From assembly GCF_004000925.1 (NCBI RefSeq), contig NZ_BIME01000012.1, forward strand, positions 1-64,000: 64,000 bases of DNA, read 5' to 3'. How positions within the stretch are numbered: the first letter of the stretch is position 1; each line of letters starts with the position of its first letter. The position numbers and the translations under genes were made by a program. The stretch is from Paenibacillus illinoisensis NBRC 15959 (GTDB lineage: Bacteria; Bacillota; Bacilli; Paenibacillales; Paenibacillaceae). This document shows positions 1-8,545 of the stretch, in pieces. Below the pieces are notes generated by a model that was not told the DNA's origin, made no database searches, and saw nothing but the letters and a program-made list of their open reading frames with translations.

Positions 1-12
1 TTTTATGATTAC

Positions 13-83
13 GCGGGTGTAGTTCAATGGTAGAACTTTAGCCTTCCAAGCTAATAGCGTGGGTTCGATTCCCATCACCCGCT
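13..83 (+). tRNA. tRNA-Gly (anticodon TCC)
   Basis: The 71-nt sequence folds into a cloverleaf. The 7-bp acceptor stem GCGGGTG/CACCCGC is closed with discriminator T, the anticodon stem TTAGC/GCTAA carries the loop CTTCCAA with anticodon TCC, and the T arm is GTGGG-TTCGATT-CCCAT. It decodes GGA and, by wobble, GGG glycine codons. The 3' CCA is not encoded. A terminator follows directly. Confidence 0.95.
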
Positions 84-99
84 TATATGATTTTAAGAG

Positions 100-131
100 C
101 AGTCTCTACATGATGTAGAGGCTGTTTTTTT
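100..131 (+). terminator. Rho-independent terminator after tRNA-Gly
   Basis: An 11-bp stem (CAGTCTCTACA / TGTAGAGGCTG, one G-T pair) with a 3-nt loop is followed by seven T. Confidence 0.85.
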
Positions 132-160
132 CTATACAGCAACGTTTAGGGAAATATATA

Positions 161-213
161 AAAAAACGTAAAAAGAAGCCAAGGCCTCCATGTGTAGGAG
201 GTCTTGACTTCTT
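161..213 (-). terminator. Terminator of the WGxxGxxG gene (minus strand)
   Basis: Arms at 173-189 and 197-213 form a long stem of about 15 pairs. Read on the minus strand, the hairpin is followed by a T-rich tract (161-172). It lies about 95 nt beyond the stop codon at 309. Confidence 0.7.
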
Positions 214-308
214 GTACTATGCTCTGTGCATTACTTAATACATCCAACGAGACAGCCTTAAAGGGCTTCTAAACACTTTAGTTGCGTTTAGGGACCTTCG
301 GATAGCTA

Positions 309-590
309 TTAACGTTCGTGACGGTCAGAAACTTTTCTACGCATACCTGCTAAGCCAAGAAGTCCGAGCAAACCAAGCCAGCCCCAGTCCATATCATTGT
401 CTCGGTCAGTTGCAGCATTTGCACGAACATTGTTCGTACGGTAGTCACCCGTGTTGTAGTTTGTGCTGTTCATTTGTGTACCACGGTTTTGATCCATACC
501 TTGGGTTGCAGAACCATTCGCCGCGGCAGGACCAGCCAATGCTGCCACTAGAAGTGTAGAAGCAATAAGTGTAGATACCTTTTTCTTCAT
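309..590 (-). CDS. Small secreted WGxxGxxG-type protein
   Basis: The 93-aa protein has a clear signal peptide (MKKK, hydrophobic core, AAA-type cleavage near residue 24). A polar Asn/Thr/Arg/Asp-rich linker follows, then a C-terminal hydrophobic segment WGWLGLLGLLGLAG and a basic tail MRRK. This is the layout of the WGxxGxxG/CTERM-like sorting proteins of Firmicutes; their function is not established. The start is fixed by AAAGGAGG seven to nine bases upstream. The protein probably ends up in or across the membrane with its polar part outside. It stands alone with its own terminator, and no partner gene is evident. Confidence 0.8.
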   Translation of the reverse strand: MKKKVSTLIASTLLVAALAGPAAANGSATQGMDQNRGTQMNSTNYNTGDYRTNNVRANAATDRDNDMDWGWLGLLGLLGLAGMRRKVSDRHER

Positions 591-1351
591 CAGATGTCGC
601 CTCCTTTTTGTTTGAACTATATCTAATCTGCCTTTTACTAAATGAAATTATGTAATTGTTCTTACGTTAAAATATCCCTCTGGCATAAGTGTTCATGCTA
701 CATAAAAAAGCCACTCATATTAGTTAGCCATGAATTCGATTTACCCTCAAACCTTTGGAAACCTGAATGAACTTTAATGAAGAATCATTTAAAACAGCTT
801 AAAGAAACTATTTTGATCATTGAAACGCATTGAAGCACATAATCTGGCATCAATTCTGGCTTGGTTACATCACAAATCATCTTCGCTTAAAGCCTCTAAC
901 TTGTCGTTTCCATAAGGGGAGGTAGCAAATGATAATAATTTTTAAATTGATACTTTAATTTATTACATCACTGTGGTAAAGTATACAAAAGCTTGCTTTG
1001 CCGGTCATGTTTTTGCCTGGAGATTGAACTGCTAAAATCATGGAAATGATATTGTACTCTTCTGTTTGAGTAAATTTAACGCTGCTGTATATTTATAAAT
1101 TAAAACGAATATGTATAAGATATTTGTTTATATATAGCATGTGAAAAAGGTATCATGCGACAAGCTTTTGCTCATTAAATGAAGCAAATTAAGAAAATGA
1201 ATAATAAAGTGCGTTTTTGTGCGGAAAATCGGGGATAATCCCCTTTTTTACTAATAGAAAAATAAAGATTTTCGTACCATTTTATTGTATGATGTTATGA
1301 AGGTGTCAAATTTACGTGTACGAATGTGAACGATCAGATGGGAGGATAAGC
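591..1351. other. 760-bp AT-rich divergent intergenic region
   Basis: It separates the minus-strand WGxxGxxG gene from ppc and should hold both promoters. I see no convincing protein gene. A small hairpin, GGGGA-TAA-TCCCC followed by six T (1231-1249), lies about 100 bp before ppc and could act as a weak terminator or attenuator. No consensus promoter could be fixed by eye. Confidence 0.5.
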
Positions 1352-4144
1352 ATGACTGAAACTATGGTAACCGCCAGCAAAAGCCAATCTAACAACCTGC
1401 TCCGGCGAGACGTGCGGTTCCTGGGCAATATACTCGGAGAAGTTCTTGTCCATCAAGGGGGCACGGAGCTTCTCGATATCGTTGAGAAAATTCGGGAAAC
1501 GAGCAAATCGTTGCGTGCAGAATTTTTGCCTGAACTGTATACAGAGTTCAAAACGATGATCCAGGAATTAGATTCTGAAAATCGTCACCAGGTCATTCGA
1601 GCTTTTGCAATTTATTTTCAATTAGTTAATATTGCTGAACAAAACCATCGGATTCGGCGTAAACGGGATTATGAACGATCTGCAGGGGATGCAGTACAGC
1701 CTGGTTCGATCGAGAAGGCCGTACAGGATCTGAAGGAACGCGGATTGTCTCATACCAAAGTAGAGCAGATTCTGGACGAATTGTCGCTGGAACTGGTTAT
1801 GACAGCTCACCCAACCGAGGCTATGCGCCGGGTTATTCTGGATATCCACAAACGGATATCTGAAGATGTCATGCTGCTTGATAATCCTACGCTGACGTTG
1901 CGTGAACGTGAACAATTGCGGGAAAAGCTGCTGAACGAAGTTATTACACTCTGGCAAACAGATGAACTTCGCGACCGCAAACCGACTGTACTCGATGAAG
2001 TACGGAACGGGATGTATTATTTTCACGAAACGTTGTTCCACGTACTTCCGGATGTATATCAGGAGCTTGAACGCTGTCTGAATAAATTTTATCCTGACCA
2101 CGACTGGCATGTGCCGACGTATTTGCGCTTCGGTTCCTGGATCGGTGGAGACCGGGACGGAAATCCTTCGGTAACTTCAGATGTAACGTGGCAGACGCTG
2201 TTAATGCAGCGCAAGCTCGCTTTGCGTGAATATCAGCGGATTATGATTGAGCTCATGGGGCATCTCAGCTTCAGTACGAACATCATCCACGTGTCGGATG
2301 AACTGGCTCAATCCATTGAGCAAGACCGCAGCTGTGTCACTTTGAAAAAAGTAGACATTTGGCGCAATGAGAAAGAACCTTATCGGATCAAACTGGCATA
2401 CATGATTGCCAAAATGAATAATGTACTTGATGAAAATAAAGTCGGACAGCCGGACCGTTATGACAGTGCTCAGGAATTGATCGATGATCTGATGGTTATT
2501 GACCGCAGCCTGCGCCATCATTTTGCAGATTATGTAGCGGATACGACGGTTCGCAAAATGATTCGCCAAGTGGAGCTTTTCGGATTCCACACCGCTGCGC
2601 TGGATGTACGTCAGCATAGTCAGGAACATGAGAATGCGATGGCCGAAATTTTGGCCAAGATGAACATTGTTGAAGATTATGCCCGTCTGACGGAGGACGG
2701 TAAAATTGATTTGCTGGCTCGCCTGCTCGAGGATCCACGTCCATTGACTTCTCCATATCACCAGTACAGTGAGGGAACAAAAGAATGTCTTGATGTATTC
2801 CGTACAATCAAACGTGCACAGAGCGAGTTTGGTACAGGATGTATTACAAGTTACCTGATCAGTATGACGCAGGGAGCAAGTGATCTGCTGGAAGTCATGG
2901 TATTTGCCAAGGAAGTAGGATTGTTCCGTAAAGGGCAGGGTGGAGAGATTATTTCGACACTTCAGGCTGTGCCGCTGTTTGAAACTATCGATGACCTTCA
3001 TGCAGCTTCTGACATCATGCAAAAGCTCTTCAATCTTCCGGTATATCGCGCAAGCGTAGCTGCCCGGAATGAGCTGCATGAAATCATGCTTGGTTATTCA
3101 GACAGCAACAAGGATGGCGGAGTGGTAACGGCTAACTGGGAGCTTAGGGTAGCCATGAACGCCATTACCGCTGTAGGTAATAAGCATGGCGTCAAGCTGA
3201 AGTTCTTCCATGGTCGTGGCGGTGCATTGGGACGTGGAGGCATGCCGCTTAACCGCAGTATTCTTGCACAACCACCTCATACCATTGGTGGGGGAATCAA
3301 GATTACGGAGCAGGGCGAAGTCATCTCATCCCGCTATTCCCTTCAAGGTATTGCTTACCGCAGTCTGGAACAAGCGACATCGGCATTGCTCACGGCTGCA
3401 CTGAACGGAATGGAGCCGCAAGAATCAGTCTCTGAACAACACTGGGATAGCATCATTAAGGATATTTCCGAGGTATCTCTCACGAAGTATCAAGACTTGA
3501 TCTTCCGTGATCCGGACTTCTTCAACTTCTTCAAGGAATCAACACCGCTGCCTGAGGTCGGAGAGCTCAACATTGGTTCAAGACCATCCAAACGGAAAAA
3601 CAGTGATAAATTTGAAGACCTGAGAGCAATCCCATGGGTATTTGCCTGGACTCAAAGCCGCTATCTTCTCCCTGCATGGTATGCAGCTGGAACAGGATTG
3701 CAAAGCTATTATCAGAATAAAGAGGAAAATTTGGCTGTTCTCAAAAACATGTATGCCAACTTCCCATTCTTCCGTACACTTATTGATACGGTACAGATGG
3801 CTATTGCTAAGGCAGATCTTGTAATTGCCAAAGAATATTCTGCGATGGCCTCCAACAAGGAAGCGCGTGATCGTATCTATGGTCAGATTGAGTCTGAATT
3901 CAAGCTGACAAAAGAGCTGATTCTGAAAATTACCGGAGAAGCAGAAATTTTGGATGATGTACCGGTAATCCAGGAATCTATTCGTTTGCGTAATCCTTAC
4001 GTTGATCCATTGTCCTATATGCAGGTGCAGCTGCTTAGCGAGCTTAGAGACATGCGTGAGCGTGGGGAAGATGATACCGAGTTGCTGCGTGAAGTGCTGC
4101 TGACCATTAACGGTATTGCTGCAGGACTCCGCAATACAGGCTGA
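1352..4144 (+). CDS. ppc: Phosphoenolpyruvate carboxylase
   Basis: It carboxylates PEP with bicarbonate to oxaloacetate, which refills the TCA cycle. The 930-aa length fits the family. Visible signatures are VMTAHPTEA with the catalytic His near residue 153, the SWIGGDRDGNP loop, LGYSDSNKDGG, the glycine-rich FHGRGGALGRGG loop and the conserved C-terminal NTG. I chose ATG 1352 because GGGAGGA ends five bases before it. An upstream in-frame GTG at 1316 would add 12 unconserved residues with no ribosome site. It is a single-gene unit ending in a strong terminator at 4239. Confidence 0.97.
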   Translation: MTETMVTASKSQSNNLLRRDVRFLGNILGEVLVHQGGTELLDIVEKIRETSKSLRAEFLPELYTEFKTMIQELDSENRHQVIRAFAIYFQLVNIAEQNHRIRRKRDYERSAGDAVQPGSIEKAVQDLKERGLSHTKVEQILDELSLELVMTAHPTEAMRRVILDIHKRISEDVMLLDNPTLTLREREQLREKLLNEVITLWQTDELRDRKPTVLDEVRNGMYYFHETLFHVLPDVYQELERCLNKFYPDHDWHVPTYLRFGSWIGGDRDGNPSVTSDVTWQTLLMQRKLALREYQRIMIELMGHLSFSTNIIHVSDELAQSIEQDRSCVTLKKVDIWRNEKEPYRIKLAYMIAKMNNVLDENKVGQPDRYDSAQELIDDLMVIDRSLRHHFADYVADTTVRKMIRQVELFGFHTAALDVRQHSQEHENAMAEILAKMNIVEDYARLTEDGKIDLLARLLEDPRPLTSPYHQYSEGTKECLDVFRTIKRAQSEFGTGCITSYLISMTQGASDLLEVMVFAKEVGLFRKGQGGEIISTLQAVPLFETIDDLHAASDIMQKLFNLPVYRASVAARNELHEIMLGYSDSNKDGGVVTANWELRVAMNAITAVGNKHGVKLKFFHGRGGALGRGGMPLNRSILAQPPHTIGGGIKITEQGEVISSRYSLQGIAYRSLEQATSALLTAALNGMEPQESVSEQHWDSIIKDISEVSLTKYQDLIFRDPDFFNFFKESTPLPEVGELNIGSRPSKRKNSDKFEDLRAIPWVFAWTQSRYLLPAWYAAGTGLQSYYQNKEENLAVLKNMYANFPFFRTLIDTVQMAIAKADLVIAKEYSAMASNKEARDRIYGQIESEFKLTKELILKITGEAEILDDVPVIQESIRLRNPYVDPLSYMQVQLLSELRDMRERGEDDTELLREVLLTINGIAAGLRNTG

Positions 4145-4238
4145 TGCAAAAGCTGACCTAAATGATTAATGTAGTGAACATTTAATGAAGTTAAATAATA
4201 AAATGAACGGTTCTCTCCTCAGTCTTGAGTGAGGGATG

Positions 4239-4269
4239 AAACGGGACTCCAGTAGGAGTTCCCGTTTTT
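4239..4269 (+). terminator. Terminator of ppc
   Basis: AACGGGACTCC / GGAGTTCCCGTT forms an 11-bp stem with a 1-nt bulge and AGTA loop, followed by TTTTT. Confidence 0.85.
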
Positions 4270-4403
4270 ACTGTTTTTGGTGGATATTTTCCGGCACAGT
4301 CTTGATTTTTGACCAAAGTTGATTTACGATTTGATTGGTGAATTACAAGTGTGGACGGGTATCAGAAGGCGGAAGACCCATCAGCATGTCTGGGGGAATA
4401 AAG

Positions 4404-4970
4404 GTGGACAATTTGGAGAACAGGCTGGTTAAGCTGGTCCTAAAGGGTGATCAGCGGGCCTTTGCAGAAATCGTAGAACTATACAAGGACAAGTTATTTC
4501 ATTTGGCATACCGGATGCTGAACAATCGTCATGAAGCTGAAGACGTTGTACAGGAGACGTTTTTGCGTGTGTTTCGCAACATGGAGAAATATGATCCGAA
4601 CCAGAAGTTTTCAACCTGGATTTACCGGATTGCAACCAACTTGTGTATCGACCGTTTACGGAGGAAGAAACCATCTTACTCTTTGGATGCCGAGTTGAAT
4701 GATCAGGAAGGATCCGATGGTTATGCCATGCTTCCGAGTGATGATCGTACACCAGAGAGCGAAGCACTATTGTCAGAAACACAGACGCTCATTCGTGAGG
4801 CTATTGACAGTCTGCCGGCCAAGTATAAGTCCGTCATGATTTTGAGATATTTACAGGACTTGTCGCTGCAGGAAATCAGTGATGTCACAGGCATGCCCGT
4901 AACAACGATCAAAACACGTGTGCACAGGGGCCGTGACTTTTTGCGTAAAAAACTGGAATATAAGCTGTAA
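4404..4970 (+). CDS. sigW: ECF RNA polymerase sigma factor SigW
   Basis: This 188-aa ECF sigma factor directs transcription of envelope-stress genes. Region 2 (YRMLNNRHEAEDVVQETFLRV, then FSTWIYRIATNLCIDRLRRKKP) and region 4 (LPAKYKSVMILRYLQDLSLQEIS, then TTIKTRVHRGRDFLRKKL) are intact and closely match Bacillus SigW. GTG 4404 (MDNLENRL) is preferred: GGGGGA lies seven bases upstream and the length matches the family. In-frame TTG 4335 and ATG 4386 are less likely. It is followed by its zinc-finger anti-sigma gene, as in Bacillus, with cdaA-cdaR-glmM-glmS beyond. No TGAAAC-N16-CGT site is seen upstream of the gene. Confidence 0.95.
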   Translation: MDNLENRLVKLVLKGDQRAFAEIVELYKDKLFHLAYRMLNNRHEAEDVVQETFLRVFRNMEKYDPNQKFSTWIYRIATNLCIDRLRRKKPSYSLDAELNDQEGSDGYAMLPSDDRTPESEALLSETQTLIREAIDSLPAKYKSVMILRYLQDLSLQEISDVTGMPVTTIKTRVHRGRDFLRKKLEYKL

Positions 4971-5001
4971 ATCGATTTCAATTTTTTTAGGCAAAATTAT
5001 T

Positions 5002-5027
5002 TGAAACATATCTGAAACGGATGCGTA
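5002..5027 (+). promoter_or_regulatory. Sigma-W-type ECF promoter before rsiW
   Basis: TGAAAC (5002-5007), exactly 16 bp, then CGTA (5024-5027) matches the sigma-W consensus. It lies in the 133-bp gap between sigW and rsiW, with a predicted start near 5034, about 70 nt before rsiW. A second TGAAAC at 5012 has no CGT at the right distance. Confidence 0.7.
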
Positions 5028-5103
5028 TGTAATGTATGCAAGTCTTATGCGTGGTATTTGAAGATGCATGGACTAAGTGATCTAAGAAAGGATTGGCTCT
5101 CAT

Positions 5104-5718
5104 ATGGATTGCAACTCGGCCGTCTCTTTAATGCATGAATGTTTGGATGAGTCGTTGTCCCCGGCCCAGAAGGTAGAACTGAAAGGTCACCTTGTTACCT
5201 GTCCGGAGTGTCGCATGCGCTTTAAAGAGTTGGAACAGACGGAAATGCTGCTCTTTGCCATGAAACATTATTCACCGTCTGCCTCGGATGAGCTGACCAA
5301 TCGTATTATGAATGCTCTGCCCCAGCCCAAGAGACAACAGGTATGGCTCAAATGGGTCAAAGGACATCCCGCGCTGACGGCGGCAGCCTTCTTTTTGGTC
5401 GTGATGCTCTTTAGCGCTTGGAGCTTCTGGGATCAGAATAACGAAATGGTCGTTAAGGGGAATAATCTGGACCAGATCGTCATTGAAGGAAACACGGTAA
5501 TTGTTCCTCAAGGCAAGTCAATTGCGGGCGATCTTACGATAGAGAATGGTACCGCCCAGGTATATGGTGATGTAGATGGCAATCTGACGGTGATCGACGG
5601 ACAACTGTATCAAGCTTCGACGGCGCATATTTCCGGTCAGGTGAAAAGCATTGATCAGGCGCTGGACTGGTTCTGGTACAAAATAACCAATATGGTGAAT
5701 GAAGTGGCTTACCGCTAG
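5104..5718 (+). CDS. rsiW: Zinc-binding anti-sigma-W factor RsiW
   Basis: This 204-aa single-pass membrane protein holds SigW inactive until envelope stress triggers its proteolysis. The cytoplasmic N-terminus carries the zinc anti-sigma motif H29-x3-C33-x2-C36. A transmembrane helix spans about residues 89-108. The extracytoplasmic part has glycine-spaced beta repeats (bactofilin-like) and ends in a DWFWYK segment, the same layout as Bacillus RsiW. AAAGGA lies nine bases before the ATG. The gene has its own sigma-W-type promoter, which would give negative feedback on SigW. A terminator follows at 5753. Confidence 0.94.
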   Translation: MDCNSAVSLMHECLDESLSPAQKVELKGHLVTCPECRMRFKELEQTEMLLFAMKHYSPSASDELTNRIMNALPQPKRQQVWLKWVKGHPALTAAAFFLVVMLFSAWSFWDQNNEMVVKGNNLDQIVIEGNTVIVPQGKSIAGDLTIENGTAQVYGDVDGNLTVIDGQLYQASTAHISGQVKSIDQALDWFWYKITNMVNEVAYR

Positions 5719-5752
5719 CACAGGGTGAATTCTTCAATGGTATATACCAAGC

Positions 5753-5788
5753 AGGGTACCTCCAGTTTGCATGGGGTACTCTTTTTTT
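5753..5788 (+). terminator. Terminator of sigW-rsiW
   Basis: AGGGTACCTC / GGGGTACTCT pairs over 10 bp with G-T wobbles around a 10-nt loop and is followed by seven T. Confidence 0.8.
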
Positions 5789-6146
5789 ATTGGCGACATT
5801 GTAATTTATGGTATTTGTGTTGTTTCTGCGCAGTTTGTGACTGCCGTAACTTGCAACCTGAACGTTATCGTTATAACCTAGATACTAAAGAGAACATACT
5901 ACTACATATAGATAAGCATTTTGCATCTATCCAAAGACCGTCTTTCAAGCGGCAAGATATAGAATGAAATGGTTATATTCGTCTATACATTGTTGTACGG
6001 GGGAACACTCTTCCCCTCCAACTTATACGGCCGGAAGCTTGTCTGTGTCGGATGTGCAAAAGCTAAGACCAGGGATTATATAAAATCCTAATGGGTTAAT
6101 ATGAGATCAGGGTTTACTCATCAATGGGGATAGCGGGGGCTAGCTT
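5789..6146. other. Noncoding leader region before cdaA
   Basis: About 360 bp lie between the rsiW terminator and cdaA, and no credible protein gene is seen. A short hairpin (ATAGAT...ATCTAT, about 5909-5929) and the inverted repeat AGGGATT / AATCCT near 6071-6092 are visible. The cda-glm promoter should be here but cannot be fixed confidently. Confidence 0.4.
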
Positions 6147-6980
6147 ATGAACTATTTTGCTGACTTAACGTGGAAAGAGTCCATTAAGGACGTTATCGAT
6201 ATATTGATTGTTACCTATATTATGTACAAACTGATTTTGCTTGTACGGGGTACACGTGCTGTGCAGCTGCTTAAGGGTATTCTGTTCCTTGTGGTGATCT
6301 GGGCACTAAGCACGTGGCTAAACCTGTATACGCTCAAATGGCTCATGAACCAGATGTTTACATTTGGTGTGGTTGCCGTCTTTATTATATTTCAACCGGA
6401 ACTGCGCCGTGGTCTGGAGCAACTGGGACGTGGTAAATTGTTTGGACGCTCCACAGCAGCCAGCGATGAAGAATTAACGGTGTTAATTGGCGAGATTATT
6501 AAGTCTGTGAATTATTTGTCTCGTCGTAAAATTGGTGCGCTTGTTGTCTTCGAACGGGAAACGGGTTTGAACGATTACACGGAATCTGGGATTCAGATGC
6601 AATCGTTGGTTAGCTCGGAGCTGATGATCAATATCTTTATTCCAAATACACCGCTCCACGACGGGGCTGTTATTATCCAAGGCAAACAGATCTCTGCAGC
6701 GGCATGTTATTTGCCTTTATCCGAGAATCCGTTTATTAGCAAGGAACTTGGAACACGGCACCGTGCCGCAATTGGTATTACGGAGGTAGCCGATGCGATC
6801 TGTCTGGTTGTCTCGGAGGAGACTGGACAAGTATCGCTGGCGATGAATGGACAGGTCGTTCGTGACATTAAGGAAGAGTCGCTGATTGCCAAGTTATATG
6901 AAGAGCTTCGTCCAACATCCAATCTAAACAAAAAGAATAACTGGACTTCTTTCTGGAAACGGAAGGGGGGAACGAAGTAA
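6147..6980 (+). CDS. cdaA: Membrane diadenylate cyclase CdaA (DacA)
   Basis: It condenses two ATP to cyclic di-AMP, the essential Firmicute second messenger for potassium and cell-wall homeostasis. The 277-aa protein has an N-terminal hydrophobic region with about three membrane helices (residues 12-83), followed by the DAC domain with the catalytic motifs DGA (172-174) and RHR (204-206). Its stop codon overlaps the cdaR start by one base (TAATG), so the two are translationally coupled. The cdaA-cdaR-glmM order is conserved, and family work shows CdaR and GlmM bind CdaA and modulate it. Confidence 0.96.
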   Translation: MNYFADLTWKESIKDVIDILIVTYIMYKLILLVRGTRAVQLLKGILFLVVIWALSTWLNLYTLKWLMNQMFTFGVVAVFIIFQPELRRGLEQLGRGKLFGRSTAASDEELTVLIGEIIKSVNYLSRRKIGALVVFERETGLNDYTESGIQMQSLVSSELMINIFIPNTPLHDGAVIIQGKQISAAACYLPLSENPFISKELGTRHRAAIGITEVADAICLVVSEETGQVSLAMNGQVVRDIKEESLIAKLYEELRPTSNLNKKNNWTSFWKRKGGTK

Positions 6981-8476
6981 TGGATAAATGGTTCAACAAT
7001 AATAACTTTGCCAAGGTCCTTGCGCTTGCAGTCAGTTTGCTGCTCTGGTTTATGATTCATCTGGATGAAGTACCTACCACGCCAACGATTGCTACCGGAA
7101 CAACCAACAAGGTGGTAGAGCGTACCGTACCTGTTCAGCCTTATGGCCTTGACAGCAACTCGTACGTGCTCACTTCATTAAGTACGGATGAGGTACGGCT
7201 GGAGATCAAAGGACAGCGTTCCATGTTAACTTCCATATTTACAAATGATGATTATAAGGTACTCGTTGACCTGAGCCAGGTCAAAGATGGCTCCAATACG
7301 CTGCCGCTTGTTCCCGATCTGCCTTCTGGCGTCGAGGTGGTTAGCATGGAGCCTTCCATGGTTACAGTCAATGTTGAAAAATTGGGCACCAAATCCTTCA
7401 ATGTGAATATTGTACCCGAAGGAGATCCATCCGCTGGTTACAGCCTTGGGACGCCTGTCGTTGAGCCAACAGGCCCGGTTAAGGTGACTCTGCCGGAAGG
7501 GCAGTTGGACGCTGTAGCGAAGGTACAGGGCAGTGTGAGTGTGAAGGATGCAAAGGATGATGTAACGCAGAAAAGGGTGAAACTGCAGGCATATGATGCA
7601 GAAGGCAAAGTACTTGAGAATGCAGTCATTACGCCACAGACCGTTGAAGTTCGCATTCCGGTTAATCAGCCCTATAAATCAGTACCCTTAAGAATCAAAT
7701 ATTCAGGACAGCTGCCGGAGGGATTGGTACTGTCCAGTGTGGAACCAAACGTGAAAGAAGTCTCGGTTTACGGTACGGATGAGGCGCTTGCGGGTATACA
7801 GGCCTACGACCAAGTTACCTTGGATCTCACACAATTTGAAGAGGCAGGTACATCGACAGTTAACGTGGACTTGACGCGGCCTCCGGGTTTTGAGAAAATC
7901 GAGCCTAGTTCGATTCAGATCAAGGTTACTGTGTCACCTTATGACGAGACAGAGGAGACAACGAAGGTCTTTCCCAATGTTCCCATAACCCTTACGGGTG
8001 TGGGGAACGGTTTGGAAGCTGCACTGGTCACGCCAAAGAGCGGCGGTGTAAATCTTACACTGAAGGGTTCTCCGAGTATGCTTGAAGGTCTGAGCGGCGA
8101 GGATATCAAGCTGACGGCAGATCTTCAGGGACTTGCCGCCGGGACACATGAAGTGAAGCTGGATGCTGAATTGCCCCGATTTGCTGAGCTGGATGGTACC
8201 TTTACTCCATTGAGCGCTACAGTCAAGATCAGTGAAAAAGCAGAGGATACGACGGTTCCCCCAAGTGAAGAGCCCACGGATGAAGGCAATGCCGGACCGG
8301 AGCCTTCGCCTGCAGAAGTGGAGAACGGAGAAACGGATCCTGCGCCTGATGAAGGGGAAACGACAGAATCGAATACGGATAATCAGGAGCAGCAAACCCA
8401 GCAAGGTAATGCAACGAATAAAGGGAACTCGGGTAACAGCAGTGGTAGCGGCGGCACCAATGGCTCAAATCCGTAA
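6980..8476 (+). CDS. cdaR: YbbR-domain regulator of CdaA (CdaR)
   Basis: The 498-aa protein has one N-terminal membrane anchor (residues about 10-25, KVLALAVSLLLWFMIHL). Several extracytoplasmic YbbR domains follow, each with a pattern like P-I-x-Y-x-G-x-LPxG-x-x-x-x-x-x-x-P (near residues 55-130, 135-215, 225-320 and 330-410). The tail from about residue 415 is low complexity and rich in Glu, Pro, Thr, Asn, Gly and Ser. That tail is longer than in typical homologues and probably spans the wall. CdaR is a membrane partner that adjusts CdaA activity. It overlaps cdaA by one base, and glmM starts 69 bp downstream. Confidence 0.93.
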   Translation: MDKWFNNNNFAKVLALAVSLLLWFMIHLDEVPTTPTIATGTTNKVVERTVPVQPYGLDSNSYVLTSLSTDEVRLEIKGQRSMLTSIFTNDDYKVLVDLSQVKDGSNTLPLVPDLPSGVEVVSMEPSMVTVNVEKLGTKSFNVNIVPEGDPSAGYSLGTPVVEPTGPVKVTLPEGQLDAVAKVQGSVSVKDAKDDVTQKRVKLQAYDAEGKVLENAVITPQTVEVRIPVNQPYKSVPLRIKYSGQLPEGLVLSSVEPNVKEVSVYGTDEALAGIQAYDQVTLDLTQFEEAGTSTVNVDLTRPPGFEKIEPSSIQIKVTVSPYDETEETTKVFPNVPITLTGVGNGLEAALVTPKSGGVNLTLKGSPSMLEGLSGEDIKLTADLQGLAAGTHEVKLDAELPRFAELDGTFTPLSATVKISEKAEDTTVPPSEEPTDEGNAGPEPSPAEVENGETDPAPDEGETTESNTDNQEQQTQQGNATNKGNSGNSSGSGGTNGSNP

Positions 8477-8545
8477 TGGTTCAGATTGATTTGATAAAAT
8501 AAATATTTGATGCTCTTATATGATGCGAATAAAAGGAGTTAGATC

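Noticed and set aside
4237..4265. TGAAAC upstream of sigW as its autoregulatory promoter
   Set aside because: The expected CGT is not at 16 bp, and the sequence is part of the ppc terminator.
5012..5037. Second TGAAAC as an alternative sigma-W promoter
   Set aside because: At 16 bp downstream it meets TATG, not CGT; only the first TGAAAC gives a full match.
5725..5967. 80-codon open frame after rsiW
   Set aside because: It runs through the rsiW terminator, has no ribosome site and an odd Cys/His/Tyr-rich composition.
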